DNA from: Acinetobacter lwoffii
GTDB taxonomy: Bacteria; Pseudomonadota; Gammaproteobacteria; Pseudomonadales; Moraxellaceae
Assembly: GCF_002321025.1 (NCBI RefSeq)
Contig: NZ_DCLL01000053.1
Span: forward strand, 97,153 to 161,152
Reading direction: 5' to 3'
Length of the DNA: 64,000 nt
Part shown: piece after piece, positions 27,102 through 35,761 of the stretch
Numbering within the stretch: position 1 is the first letter of the stretch
Layout: each line of letters starts with the position of its first letter
The notes under the pieces: generated by a model
Database searches by the model: none
What the model saw: the letters and a program-made list of their open reading frames with translations, nothing else
What the model was told of the DNA's origin: nothing
Translations under genes and position numbers: made by a program

Positions 27102-28010
27102 ATGCAACCAACTGTTGAATTTAACCCGCCTATGCTGAATGGGGTCAGTGCCAGTAAAGTATTTTTGCCAGCCAGTCCGGATGCACCCCTGACAGTTTTT
27201 GCTTATTTATGCACGCAATTTGCGCATATCGCAGCAGATGAATGGCAATCCCGTTTCAACGAGGGTCTGGTCTATGATGCTCAGGGCAATCAATTAAACA
27301 CAGAAAGTCCATTTCAGGCCAATAGTCACTGTTTTTATTACCGTTTTTTGGCACATGAAGTGCATGTTCCTTTTCAACATCAGATTTTATTTGAAAATGA
27401 GCATTTCATGGTGGTCGATAAACCGCATTTTTTGACCATGAGTCCGACCGGACAGTATGTGCAGGAAACGCTATTGGTTCGGCTTAAAAAGCAGACCGGC
27501 AATGAACATTTAACACCCATTCACCGGCTAGATCGTGAAACGGCAGGTGTAGTTCTGATTTCCAAATGCGTGGAATCACGTGGCCTATATCAGCAGATGT
27601 TTGCTACACGGCAGGTACAAAAAACCTATCATGCGATTGCGGCCTATCATCCTGATTTAAAATTTCCATTGATCACGCGATTAAGAATGGAAAAGGGACA
27701 GCCCTTTTATACCATGCACGTGTTAGACGGAACGCCAAATAGCGAGACGGCGATTGACCTGCTGGAACATAATACAGAATGGGCTAAATATGAGTTGAAA
27801 CCGCATACTGGCAAACAGCACCAATTACGGGTGCACTTGAATCATCTGGGTATTCCGATCCGTCATGATCCCTTTTATCCACAGGTAGCGCACAAGGCGG
27901 AAGATGATTTTTATGCACCTTTAAGTTTATTGGCCAAACATATTCAATTCATCGATCCGATCACGCAGAAAAGCATGAATTTCAGCTCGCAACTTGAATT
28001 GACACTGTAA
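27102..28010 (+). CDS. RluA family pseudouridine synthase
   Basis: Isomerises uridine to pseudouridine in rRNA or tRNA. The 302-residue protein has the catalytic-Asp motif HRLDRETAGVVLISK (about 144-158), the earlier LFENEHFMVVDKPHFL and the C-terminal LKPHTGKQHQLRVHLNHLG. A recognisable S4 RNA-binding domain is absent; the N-terminal ~90 residues are divergent. It is transcribed divergently from tsaE. The exact RNA target (RluA, RluC or TruC-like) is not decided by sequence. Confidence 0.9.
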   Translation: MQPTVEFNPPMLNGVSASKVFLPASPDAPLTVFAYLCTQFAHIAADEWQSRFNEGLVYDAQGNQLNTESPFQANSHCFYYRFLAHEVHVPFQHQILFENEHFMVVDKPHFLTMSPTGQYVQETLLVRLKKQTGNEHLTPIHRLDRETAGVVLISKCVESRGLYQQMFATRQVQKTYHAIAAYHPDLKFPLITRLRMEKGQPFYTMHVLDGTPNSETAIDLLEHNTEWAKYELKPHTGKQHQLRVHLNHLGIPIRHDPFYPQVAHKAEDDFYAPLSLLAKHIQFIDPITQKSMNFSSQLELTL

Positions 28011-28124
28011 ATAGCTTGTCATTACAGATTATTTTCTAAAATCGGTTGCTTTAAGATTGAATTTCAAACGTAATTGATTAGAATAAAGGCGAAAAGTTAA
28101 GTAATTTAAAGCTTTAAAAATATT

Positions 28125-28472
28125 ATGAGAAAAACTGAAGTTTATCAAATTCGCTTGGACTCGCAAGAGAAGAAACAAGCCTTTGCAGTATTTAAGCAAT
28201 TGGGGATTACGCCAGCTCAGGCAGTACGTCTTTTTTTCAAGCAAGTGGTGATTACCAAATCAATCCCCTTCTCGATTGAAAATCAGAATATCAATCTGGA
28301 ACAGCTGATTCGGCTGCGCAAGCTGAAACAAAATGAAGCGAAAATCGAGCAAAATGCGCTTTCCAGTTCTGCCCTGAATCTACTCGATGATCAGGAGATT
28401 CAGCTGGATGATGATCATCTTGATTTATTTGAAGAACTGAATGCCATTTTGGGTGAAAGCGACAAAATTTAA
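28125..28472 (+). CDS. RelB/DinJ-type antitoxin-like protein (no adjacent toxin seen)
   Basis: The first ~45 residues have the ribbon-helix-helix layout of RelB/DinJ antitoxins: YQIRLDSQEKKQAFAVF followed by LGITPAQAVRLFFKQVV and the conserved IPFSIE. The remaining ~65 residues are charged and acidic (LDDQEIQLDDDHLDLFEEL), longer than usual DinJ. In known systems such proteins neutralise YafQ/RelE RNases and repress their own operon. No RelE/YafQ-like frame follows; the next gene is a GNAT acetyltransferase 97 bp away. It may be an orphan or a repurposed regulator. Confidence 0.75.
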   Translation: MRKTEVYQIRLDSQEKKQAFAVFKQLGITPAQAVRLFFKQVVITKSIPFSIENQNINLEQLIRLRKLKQNEAKIEQNALSSSALNLLDDQEIQLDDDHLDLFEELNAILGESDKI

Positions 28473-28569
28473 CATTGTTGCATTTCCGAACAATTTCTAA
28501 AGCCTGCCACTCCCAAACTTCGCTATGCTTGATGCTGATAATCAATAAAAAATTAGCATGGAGTATGCA

Positions 28570-29013
28570 ATGCTCGTACGACGCGCCCAGTCAGCAGACC
28601 TGAATCAGCTGGCGGTATTATTTGATGAATATCGACAGTTTTATGGTACGTCTTCCAATCCTGAACTCTCTTACCAATTTTTAAAACAGCGTTTTGAAGA
28701 TGGGCAAACCGTCATTTTCATTAATACCAAAGATGATACTTTTACCGGCTTTATTATCCTGTATCTGGGTTTTTCTTCAGTGGCCTGCTCGACCTATTAT
28801 ATTCTGGATGATGTCTATATCACCCCGGTTTTTCGGCGTCAGGGCGCAGCCAAACAACTGATTGATACCGCGATTTTATTTGCCAAACATGAACAGGCCT
28901 TAAGAATCACCCTGGAAACCCAAAAAAATAATTATCAATCGCATAAATTGTATGAATCTATGGGATTTATCAAGGATGATGAATTTCAGACTTATCACTG
29001 TTTCCTGAAGTAA
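28570..29013 (+). CDS. GNAT family N-acetyltransferase
   Basis: 147-residue acetyltransferase. The acetyl-CoA-binding motif A is visible (DDVYITPVFRRQGAAKQLID, with R-R-Q-G-A-A), followed by the motif B segment ETQKNNYQSHKLYESMGF. The ATG at 28570 is chosen since GGAG lies 6 bp before it; an ATG at 28558 lacks this. The substrate is unknown. It follows the RelB/DinJ-like gene on the same strand, but the 97-bp gap argues against tight coupling. Confidence 0.88.
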   Translation: MLVRRAQSADLNQLAVLFDEYRQFYGTSSNPELSYQFLKQRFEDGQTVIFINTKDDTFTGFIILYLGFSSVACSTYYILDDVYITPVFRRQGAAKQLIDTAILFAKHEQALRITLETQKNNYQSHKLYESMGFIKDDEFQTYHCFLK

Positions 29014-29055
29014 GTCCTATTCTTTTCATCACATTTCAAGCGAATAAAAAATTTA

Positions 29056-29763
29056 TTATTCTGAGCGGAATTTGGCCTGCGCCACCTGTTCTGCATTTAA
29101 ATACAACCATTCTCCTTCAGCCAGTTCAGGCAAGGCCAAAGCACCAATCTGTGCACGATGTAGCTGTTCAACTTTATTACCTACGGCAGCCAGCATGCGC
29201 TTTACTTGATGATAGACCCCTTGATGAATGGTCATTTGCAGACGATTTTCAGCCAATCGAGTCACTTCAGTAGCCGCAAAAATACCTTTTTCATTTCTCA
29301 ATTCGACACCTTGTTCTAGTTGCTGAATCTGTTCATCCGTGACTGGATCCGCAGTTTGCATCTGATAAACTTTGGCGACATGCTTTTTCGGATGGGTGAG
29401 CGCTTGCAGAAACTGTCCATCATCGGTCAGCAATAATAGTCCAGTGGTATCCTGATCCAGACGTCCCACACACTGAATCCCCCGATTCAGCAGAATGTCA
29501 TCAAACAGGTCAAATACACTAAAATGATGCGTCGCCTGATGCGAACACTCATAGCCTTGTGGTTTATTTAAGGCGATATACACTTTTTCCCGATAGGTAT
29601 GACTTTTCCCATAAACCTCGAAATTTAAGTGATTTAAATCCAGGTTATATTTAGGATTGTCAACCACTTCATCTTGAATTGAAACAGCACCATTTTTAAT
29701 CAGTTGCTGACAATGCTTGCGGGAGCCGAAACCTTGTGACTGCAACATTTTTTCCAATAGCAT
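29056..29763 (-). CDS. rsuA: Ribosomal small subunit pseudouridine synthase, RsuA type
   Basis: Makes pseudouridine 516 in 16S rRNA (RsuA) or a related rRNA/tRNA position. The 235-residue protein opens with an S4 domain (LLEKMLQSQGFGSRKHCQQLIKNG-like), then the catalytic GRLDQDTTGLLLLTDDG and the C-terminal GVYHQVKRMLAAVGNKV characteristic of the RsuA/RluB/E/F group. The presence of an S4 domain and this length favour RsuA. Confidence 0.88.
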   Translation of the reverse strand: MLLEKMLQSQGFGSRKHCQQLIKNGAVSIQDEVVDNPKYNLDLNHLNFEVYGKSHTYREKVYIALNKPQGYECSHQATHHFSVFDLFDDILLNRGIQCVGRLDQDTTGLLLLTDDGQFLQALTHPKKHVAKVYQMQTADPVTDEQIQQLEQGVELRNEKGIFAATEVTRLAENRLQMTIHQGVYHQVKRMLAAVGNKVEQLHRAQIGALALPELAEGEWLYLNAEQVAQAKFRSE

Positions 29764-29903
29764 CTGTTTATACCTGTATCGAGTGAAGACCTGTGCATTC
29801 TATCCTGAAACAGTCCTGAATTTGATTTCTTCCGCTGTTTTCTAGGTATCATGCGTTGAAAAGCTCTACAATAGCTTTATTTTTCACTCTATCTCTCCCC
29901 CTT

Positions 29904-30356
29904 ATGTCGCAACTTGATTTGAATCTGATTGTTCTTTTGGTTTTACTGGCTTGCGGTATTTTCAGTCACAATAGTGCCGTCACCATTGCTGCAGCGGTAT
30001 TAATTGTTTTAAAAATCACACCTCTCAGCAGTTTATTGCCTTATGTACAGGCGCACGGTTTAAATATCGGCATTATTATTCTGACCATTGGTGTTCTGAC
30101 ACCAATTGCCAGTGGCAAAATTTCAGGGGAAAGTATTCTCAAATCTTTCCTGAGCTGGAAGTCTTTGCTGGCAATCGCGATTGGGGTCTTTGTCGCTTGG
30201 CTGGGAGGACGTGGAGTGAAGCTGATGTCCAATCAGCCAGATGTAGTGGCCGGACTGTTATTAGGCACAGTAGCAGGTGTAGCAGTATTACGCGGTGTTC
30301 CAGTCGGTCCTTTAATTGCGGCTGGGATTTTATCGTTATTGATTAGTACACAATAA
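29904..30356 (+). CDS. DUF441 family (YeaL-like) inner membrane protein
   Basis: About 150 residues, nearly all hydrophobic, with four predicted membrane segments. Conserved blocks match the DUF441/YeaL family: HNSAVTIAAAVLIVLKITPLS, GLNIGIIILTIGVLTPIASG, WLGGRGV and GTVAGVAVLRGVPVGPLIAAG. The ATG at 29904 (MSQLDLN) aligns with family starts; a start 16 codons earlier is less likely. The biochemical role is unknown. Confidence 0.88.
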   Translation: MSQLDLNLIVLLVLLACGIFSHNSAVTIAAAVLIVLKITPLSSLLPYVQAHGLNIGIIILTIGVLTPIASGKISGESILKSFLSWKSLLAIAIGVFVAWLGGRGVKLMSNQPDVVAGLLLGTVAGVAVLRGVPVGPLIAAGILSLLISTQ

Positions 30357-30615
30357 ATGTACAAATCATCAGCGCGTATTCCCAGTATGCAATAATTTCT
30401 CAAAAATACATCACATGACCGGAAATATGCAGACCACCCGTTGATTATCTTGCGCTAAGCTCTAAAGCAATGCTTCAGGCTTGCTCAGAAGATACTATCA
30501 GATCAACGGAATACTTTATTAATTCAATCTTTTGAAACCAAGTCAAAGGAAAGTTATGATCTTTGAAGCTCTGACCTGATAAAAATTTGAAATTCAATAA
30601 ATGACACACCCCAGT

Positions 30616-30942
30616 CTAATCTTTCAAAGCATAGACCAAACTTTCTATCGTCTGACCATTTTCCAAATATACTTTAACCGGGATACGTTGATATTCATCG
30701 CCTTCAAATGCATCCAGCTCATCCCAATATTGGGGAAGATTCTCGGATATGAATACATAACCCGGAACAATCTCTCCCGAATCACTGAGCTGAATACCCG
30801 GGCTACCCAGCTCAGCACCCCAACCACGCTGCTGCAAATACCCACGAATATAACCGGCTTTCCAGCCCCCCCCAATCCGCTCCATGACAGGGGCATTGGG
30901 TTGCTGCGGACGAAGCGTGCCGTATACGAATAAACTGTGCAT
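30616..30942 (-). CDS. Gamma-glutamylcyclotransferase-like (AIG2/YtfP) protein
   Basis: 108-residue single-domain protein of the GGCT-like fold. The start HSLFVYGTLRPQQPN carries the diagnostic YGTLR nucleotide/substrate loop, and DELDAFEGDEYQRIPVKVYL carries the catalytic-type Glu within the E-G-x-x-Y motif. Family members cleave gamma-glutamyl bonds; some in bacteria are uncharacterised. It lies 31 bp after the PIF1-like helicase gene on the same strand and could share its transcript. Confidence 0.88.
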   Translation of the reverse strand: MHSLFVYGTLRPQQPNAPVMERIGGGWKAGYIRGYLQQRGWGAELGSPGIQLSDSGEIVPGYVFISENLPQYWDELDAFEGDEYQRIPVKVYLENGQTIESLVYALKD

Positions 30943-30973
30943 CTTAAGAACTCTTAAACATCACTTTTAATGA

Positions 30974-32689
30974 TTATTCTACAAATAGTAGTGCCAGACG
31001 CACTTGGTCATAAGCCATTTTAGGCGTGGTCAATTCCACAATCGGACGCAACTTAATAGAACCGTCATCATTAAAATGCTCCGAGTTTTGACGCTTGGTC
31101 AGGCGTTTATAAATCTTGCGAACCTGCTCCACCACTTCCTCACCCGGATGTGCCAGCGAGATATCCAGCCCCTGCTCTTTATGCAAACGCCCCAAATGAT
31201 TGATGATGGTTGCCGGGGTCAAACCACGTTCAGTCGCGATATCGGCAATTTCATAACCTTCTTCAAACAGTTCACGCGTTTCGTCTAGCGTTGCAGCGGC
31301 ATAGCTTTGCTTACCCCCATTCTTGGAAATTTTCTTCTCATTGCGCTGGATTTCAACTTCATTCAAAGTCCCGCCACAATGTCGGATAAAGGCCTTATGC
31401 TGTGCCGTCAAATCGACATTTTCAAAATTCGCTTCGGCTTCATCAGAAAGTTCTTGAAAACGGCGATCGGCTTTAATTGCCAGACTATCGAGTTCCAAAG
31501 CCTGCTCATTAAAACCTTTTAATCGTAGGCCATTTAAGCTTTTCAAACGGGACAACGCGACATAGCCCTGTCCTTTTTCAAAAGTATGGCTCAGGTCAAT
31601 CTCGGCAGCTTCCAGGGTCATGCCTTGTGATTTATGAATGGTAATCGCCCAGGCCAGACGCAATGGAATCTGCTGGAAACTGGCAATGGTTTTACCGGCC
31701 TCATTGTCTACCGACCAGGTTTCAGGCTCAACCACCAATGTAGTGCCATCGGTCAGTTTGACTTTAGGCAGCACACCATATTCATCATCTTCTTCAAAAC
31801 TGATCACTTCGCCCAAACTGCCGTTGATATAACCCATATCAAAGTTGTTTTTCACAAACATGACTTTGGCATGTTTTTTCAGGGTTAAGGCTTCAGGCGC
31901 TCGCACTGACGATTTTAAAGTCTCGATCAGCTTTTCATTGCCATCACACTGCGCATCAAACTGGCGCGGATCATTGTCAATTTCATTCAGATGTTTAAAG
32001 TTAATACTGTCCACATCCATATTATGCGTATACAGGCGCGTATAGGTATCACCAATTTCTTGATGTCGCGTGGCCTGTAAAGCAGTGCGGTGTTCATGGC
32101 TAATCGCCTGCGCACGGATCGCATTCAGAATGTCATTCAAATAATCATTGCCCTGACGATGCTGCTCAGTTAGGTAGCAAACGCGAAACTTGGCTTCGAC
32201 CCAGGCATCCGACATAAAGCAGAATTTGTCGCGGTTGCGCTCATCATTTTTACCGACTGGTGGTAACTGGAAAAAGTCCCCTGCTACAATCACCTGAATA
32301 CCACCGAAAGCTTCATCACTTTCCTTGAAATATTTCAGTACCTGATTGACCAGATTCAGCTGCTTGGCATGCAGCATTGAAATTTCGTCAATAATCAGGA
32401 CTTGCGCATTTTCCAGATGTTCTTTTAAGTATTTGCGCTCTTTCATCCGCTTTAAGTCTTCTTCAGACAAAAAGTCTTTAATGCCAATGCCTGCCCAGGT
32501 ATGAATAGTCATACCATTCATGTGTGTGGCTGCAATACCGGTCGATGCGGTAATCGCGACGGCGACCTTACGTGCCTTTAAATAATTAATATATTGATTC
32601 AGCGTATAGGTTTTTCCTGCACCGGCAGAACCGGTTAAAAAGACATTTTCTCCTGCTTTGAGTAACTTAAGGGCAGTTTCCTGTTTCAT
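30974..32689 (-). CDS. PIF1-like SF1 DNA helicase with C-terminal HTH
   Basis: 571-residue helicase. Motif I GSAGAGKTYTLNQY lies near residue 20, motif II LIIDEISML near 96-104, motif III VIVAGDFFQLPPV, and the C-terminal motifs AITIHKSQGMTL and GYVALSRLKSLNGL are clear. These match PIF1/RecD-like 5'-3' helicases. After residue ~480 a helix-turn-helix (EEGYEIADIATERGLTPATI) resembles the HTH_40 domain found on RecQ-type helicases. Its probable role is unwinding at stalled forks or G-rich DNA, inferred from the family. Confidence 0.88.
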   Translation of the reverse strand: MKQETALKLLKAGENVFLTGSAGAGKTYTLNQYINYLKARKVAVAITASTGIAATHMNGMTIHTWAGIGIKDFLSEEDLKRMKERKYLKEHLENAQVLIIDEISMLHAKQLNLVNQVLKYFKESDEAFGGIQVIVAGDFFQLPPVGKNDERNRDKFCFMSDAWVEAKFRVCYLTEQHRQGNDYLNDILNAIRAQAISHEHRTALQATRHQEIGDTYTRLYTHNMDVDSINFKHLNEIDNDPRQFDAQCDGNEKLIETLKSSVRAPEALTLKKHAKVMFVKNNFDMGYINGSLGEVISFEEDDEYGVLPKVKLTDGTTLVVEPETWSVDNEAGKTIASFQQIPLRLAWAITIHKSQGMTLEAAEIDLSHTFEKGQGYVALSRLKSLNGLRLKGFNEQALELDSLAIKADRRFQELSDEAEANFENVDLTAQHKAFIRHCGGTLNEVEIQRNEKKISKNGGKQSYAAATLDETRELFEEGYEIADIATERGLTPATIINHLGRLHKEQGLDISLAHPGEEVVEQVRKIYKRLTKRQNSEHFNDDGSIKLRPIVELTTPKMAYDQVRLALLFVE

Positions 32690-32779
32690 AAGAGCAATAC
32701 CGTAAAAGAACGGCTATAGCCTAACGATTTTTAGCGGAAAAGTTAAGCGTCATGGAGGAAAACAAGCTGTATTGAACTG

Positions 32780-34786
32780 TCAGGCCTGCAAGTTGAGCCA
32801 GTTAATAAAATGCATGGCGATATTACTGTATTCAGCTTCTGCTTTCTGGTTATTCGGATATTCAAGCTGATCAAAAATCACCTGTCCATTCACCAATTGA
32901 CACCCCAAGATCAAGGGTAGACGCACAGCCGGATGAGACATACGAAAGGCCACATACTGCCCTTCCACAATTTGCTGAGCATAGCTTGCCGCCAGACAGT
33001 TCCTGAAAATTTTAGATTCCTCTAAAATCCGCTCTAAAGTTTTAAGCTCTTCAAAACGCCAGTTGAAATACAGTAAAAATGAAACCTGAGTGATTGGTGT
33101 CCAGTTCACCAGTGCAAACTGTTTTTTCAGCTTGGCGATCATTTCCTGCTTTTGAATCTGATCATGCCAGACGACCGCCTGATTAAACAAACTGGTCCAG
33201 CTCAGGTTTTTCGGTATTTCTGTATGACTGGAAAAATACTCTACTAGATAGTCACGCACATAACTGTCAAAAAGCGACTCACGTACATGCCCGCTTTGCA
33301 AATAAAACAGCTGCCTGAACTCAGTAAAAGGAATGCGATAGCGGTGCAGAACATTATAGAAATCACGGTTCTGCTGGCTTTGAGGCTGAATATACACCAG
33401 AACCTCATCGGGTAAATGCGCCGTAATTTTATATAAATGCTGCATATAAGCCTGCATCATCCGGCTCAAGTTCAGATAAACCTTTTTAGTCAGCTGATCA
33501 TCCATTTTAACCACATTGCGCAGCAGCTCCATCCATTCGTCCAGATACAGAATTGAAGGGCTAATCGCAATCCGCTGATCCTCAATCGATTGGCGTGTGC
33601 CTTTTAATACCACCGCCTGATTATACTGATGCTGAAACCAGTCATGCTGGATTGCATATTCATGCATGCTATGAATAAACAGTCGCGCCGAGACATATTG
33701 AAAATATTGCAAAGTCGCCATAATAATCTGGGGATGAATATGATGGCTGTCTACAAAACTTAAGGCAGTTACTGCAACGCGTACACTGCTATGCTGGATA
33801 TTATTACTGATCCAGTCCAGTACCTCGGCCGGTTGCTTGAAGATCCAGTTCACGGCACGATGACAATCAAATAGTGGCAATCGGGCTACTTTTTTCTGCC
33901 ATAAATACGGATGATTTTCCAGGAAATTCCGTTTGGATAATAAATCATCCCGATGCCACACGTCCCGGTTCATCAATCGGACAAAACCGAGCAAATTACT
34001 TTGCTCCTCAGCATGCCGATATAGCAAACAGATATAATCAGTATGATCATTCAATTCATGCAGATTAAAGCGCTCTTCAAAAGACAGCGACATAATCCGG
34101 AACAGTGCCGGAGGCAAAAACTGTGCGGCGCTAAAACAGAACTCATCCAGACTGTCCATCAATGACTGGATCGACAGGAATTCATCCTGCTGTAGACACT
34201 CCAAAGAAAAAGCCTGTTGCAAGCTTTCAAGAATCTGCTGTGGAATCTCTTGTTCATCCTGAATAAAGTTTTGCATGACAGGTGCTGTATACAACCCGGC
34301 CTTGATCAGCTGCTGGTCGATAATCTCAGCTTGAACAATCGACATTTGCTGCAAAAATTCGGACACCCGTTCCAGGCCATTAACCCACGCATAAACCTGA
34401 GCCAGGATAAGCTGACGTAACTGTTTGGCTTTGTCGCGTAAATACAGCGAATGCTGTGGTTTTAAATCGCCAGTCAGGAAATAGATATCCTGTAAAAAGA
34501 ATTCCTCCAGGGCTTCTGCCTTACATTGCTGAAAATAAAAATGACTGTCAACCAAAGCAGGTGCAGCTCCAGAGTCTAGTGCATAGGGAGTATGAAACTG
34601 GATATAAAACAGACCATCCAGCAATTCAATCCGGCACTGATCCTGCTGAATTTTTATTAAATTTTGTGCATTCAGATGACCAATTATTGCCATCTGATCA
34701 AGATAAAGCTGGTTCAGCTCTGGAGAAATCCGTAAACATTGTTGTGCCAATAACCTTAAAGATGCTACCAAGCTTTCCTGTTCCAT
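32780..34786 (-). CDS. Uncharacterised 668-residue protein with PcfJ-like C-terminal signature
   Basis: Function not recognised. The protein is long, helical and Gln/Leu/His-rich, with no signal peptide or membrane segment. Near the C-terminus, residues ~583-616 (LERILEESKIFRNCL, then ASYAQQIVEGQYVAFRM) resemble the PcfJ-family pattern of an H/N-C-hydrophobic turn, YA..I..G and a strand, followed by LGCQLVNGQVIFDQLE. PcfJ-like proteins are found on plasmids and islands but have no solved activity. GAGGTG 6 bp before the ATG is a good ribosome site. It stands alone, with AT-rich spacers on both sides. Confidence 0.7.
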   Translation of the reverse strand: MEQESLVASLRLLAQQCLRISPELNQLYLDQMAIIGHLNAQNLIKIQQDQCRIELLDGLFYIQFHTPYALDSGAAPALVDSHFYFQQCKAEALEEFFLQDIYFLTGDLKPQHSLYLRDKAKQLRQLILAQVYAWVNGLERVSEFLQQMSIVQAEIIDQQLIKAGLYTAPVMQNFIQDEQEIPQQILESLQQAFSLECLQQDEFLSIQSLMDSLDEFCFSAAQFLPPALFRIMSLSFEERFNLHELNDHTDYICLLYRHAEEQSNLLGFVRLMNRDVWHRDDLLSKRNFLENHPYLWQKKVARLPLFDCHRAVNWIFKQPAEVLDWISNNIQHSSVRVAVTALSFVDSHHIHPQIIMATLQYFQYVSARLFIHSMHEYAIQHDWFQHQYNQAVVLKGTRQSIEDQRIAISPSILYLDEWMELLRNVVKMDDQLTKKVYLNLSRMMQAYMQHLYKITAHLPDEVLVYIQPQSQQNRDFYNVLHRYRIPFTEFRQLFYLQSGHVRESLFDSYVRDYLVEYFSSHTEIPKNLSWTSLFNQAVVWHDQIQKQEMIAKLKKQFALVNWTPITQVSFLLYFNWRFEELKTLERILEESKIFRNCLAASYAQQIVEGQYVAFRMSHPAVRLPLILGCQLVNGQVIFDQLEYPNNQKAEAEYSNIAMHFINWLNLQA

Positions 34787-34982
34787 ACGTACACCTCGGT
34801 CATCTTAGAATCATCTTATTTTTATATTGGATCATGCTGAGTCCTTGATCGCCAATCAATGAACACTTAAAAATACATTATGGCATCACTTGCACTATAA
34901 AAAAGTCCCTGCATCCTCATTGCTAAAAATAGAACATCTCAATAGATCATAGCCTAGATTTTACAGGAAGAATTTTTCTTTT

Positions 34983-35735
34983 TTAGTCTTGCTGACGTAG
35001 CGCCTTAAGCTCGGCTAAACCAGTATAAATATGTTGCTGCAAGCTGTGTCGAAATGCAATAAGCTCTTCCTGAGTCTGAACCTCAGCAATCGATTGTCGT
35101 GGCATAAACTGAAAATAAAATGGCAGGCGTTTTGGGAATAATCGTTTAGGCAAAGATGGAATCACATCACCCTGACGTAATAATTTATTGAGTTGCGGTA
35201 CTTTGAGAAGTTTTTGAAAATATTTATGCTGGATGATCTTATTGGCATCAAAGCCAATCTCATAGACTTCATCCCCACCAAGCGCGGCAAAAGGGACAAT
35301 ATCATAGTTAAATTCCTGAGCCAGCTTTAAAAACCCGTAGCGTTGTTTCCAGATCAGTTGATACTGTTCACCCTGACGTTTGAGTACTTCGCGCCCACCT
35401 CCCGGAAACACCAGAATGGAATAGCCCTGCTGCATCACAGCGCGTACATAATGCTGGATGCCATCGACTGCCCCAAATTTTTTCACGGCTTCACGCCACA
35501 AGGGCACATAAAAATGGCTATGATCCGCAATACTGACCACAGCCACTTTATGTTCGTTATAGAGGTAATCAATCAGCATCGGCGAATCAAAGATGCCGTA
35601 CATGGAATGATTACCGACATACATTGCAGGCCGACTGGCATCAATATATTCAGCCCCTAAAAATGTAGGGGTAAAATATAATTTAGATAAGGCACTTAAG
35701 CGTCTAATCCATTGCCCATCATGTTTGACCTGCAA
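34983..35735 (-). CDS. Lysophospholipid/diacylglycerol acyltransferase family protein
   Basis: 250-residue LPLAT-fold protein. The catalytic-His block is VGNHSMYGIFDSPMLID (about 41-57), and the FPGGGREVLKR motif (about 111-121) resembles the DAGAT/TMEM68-like branch rather than classical PlsC (FPEGTRS). Translation likely starts at TTG (35733-35735) with GGAG about 10 bp upstream; no ATG fits. It follows the beta-ketoacyl synthase-like gene by 26 bp, so the pair probably acts in one lipid pathway. The acceptor is unknown. Confidence 0.85.
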   Translation of the reverse strand: MQVKHDGQWIRRLSALSKLYFTPTFLGAEYIDASRPAMYVGNHSMYGIFDSPMLIDYLYNEHKVAVVSIADHSHFYVPLWREAVKKFGAVDGIQHYVRAVMQQGYSILVFPGGGREVLKRQGEQYQLIWKQRYGFLKLAQEFNYDIVPFAALGGDEVYEIGFDANKIIQHKYFQKLLKVPQLNKLLRQGDVIPSLPKRLFPKRLPFYFQFMPRQSIAEVQTQEELIAFRHSLQQHIYTGLAELKALRQQD

Positions 35736-35761
35736 GCTGTCTGCTCCTTATCTACCCCGAA

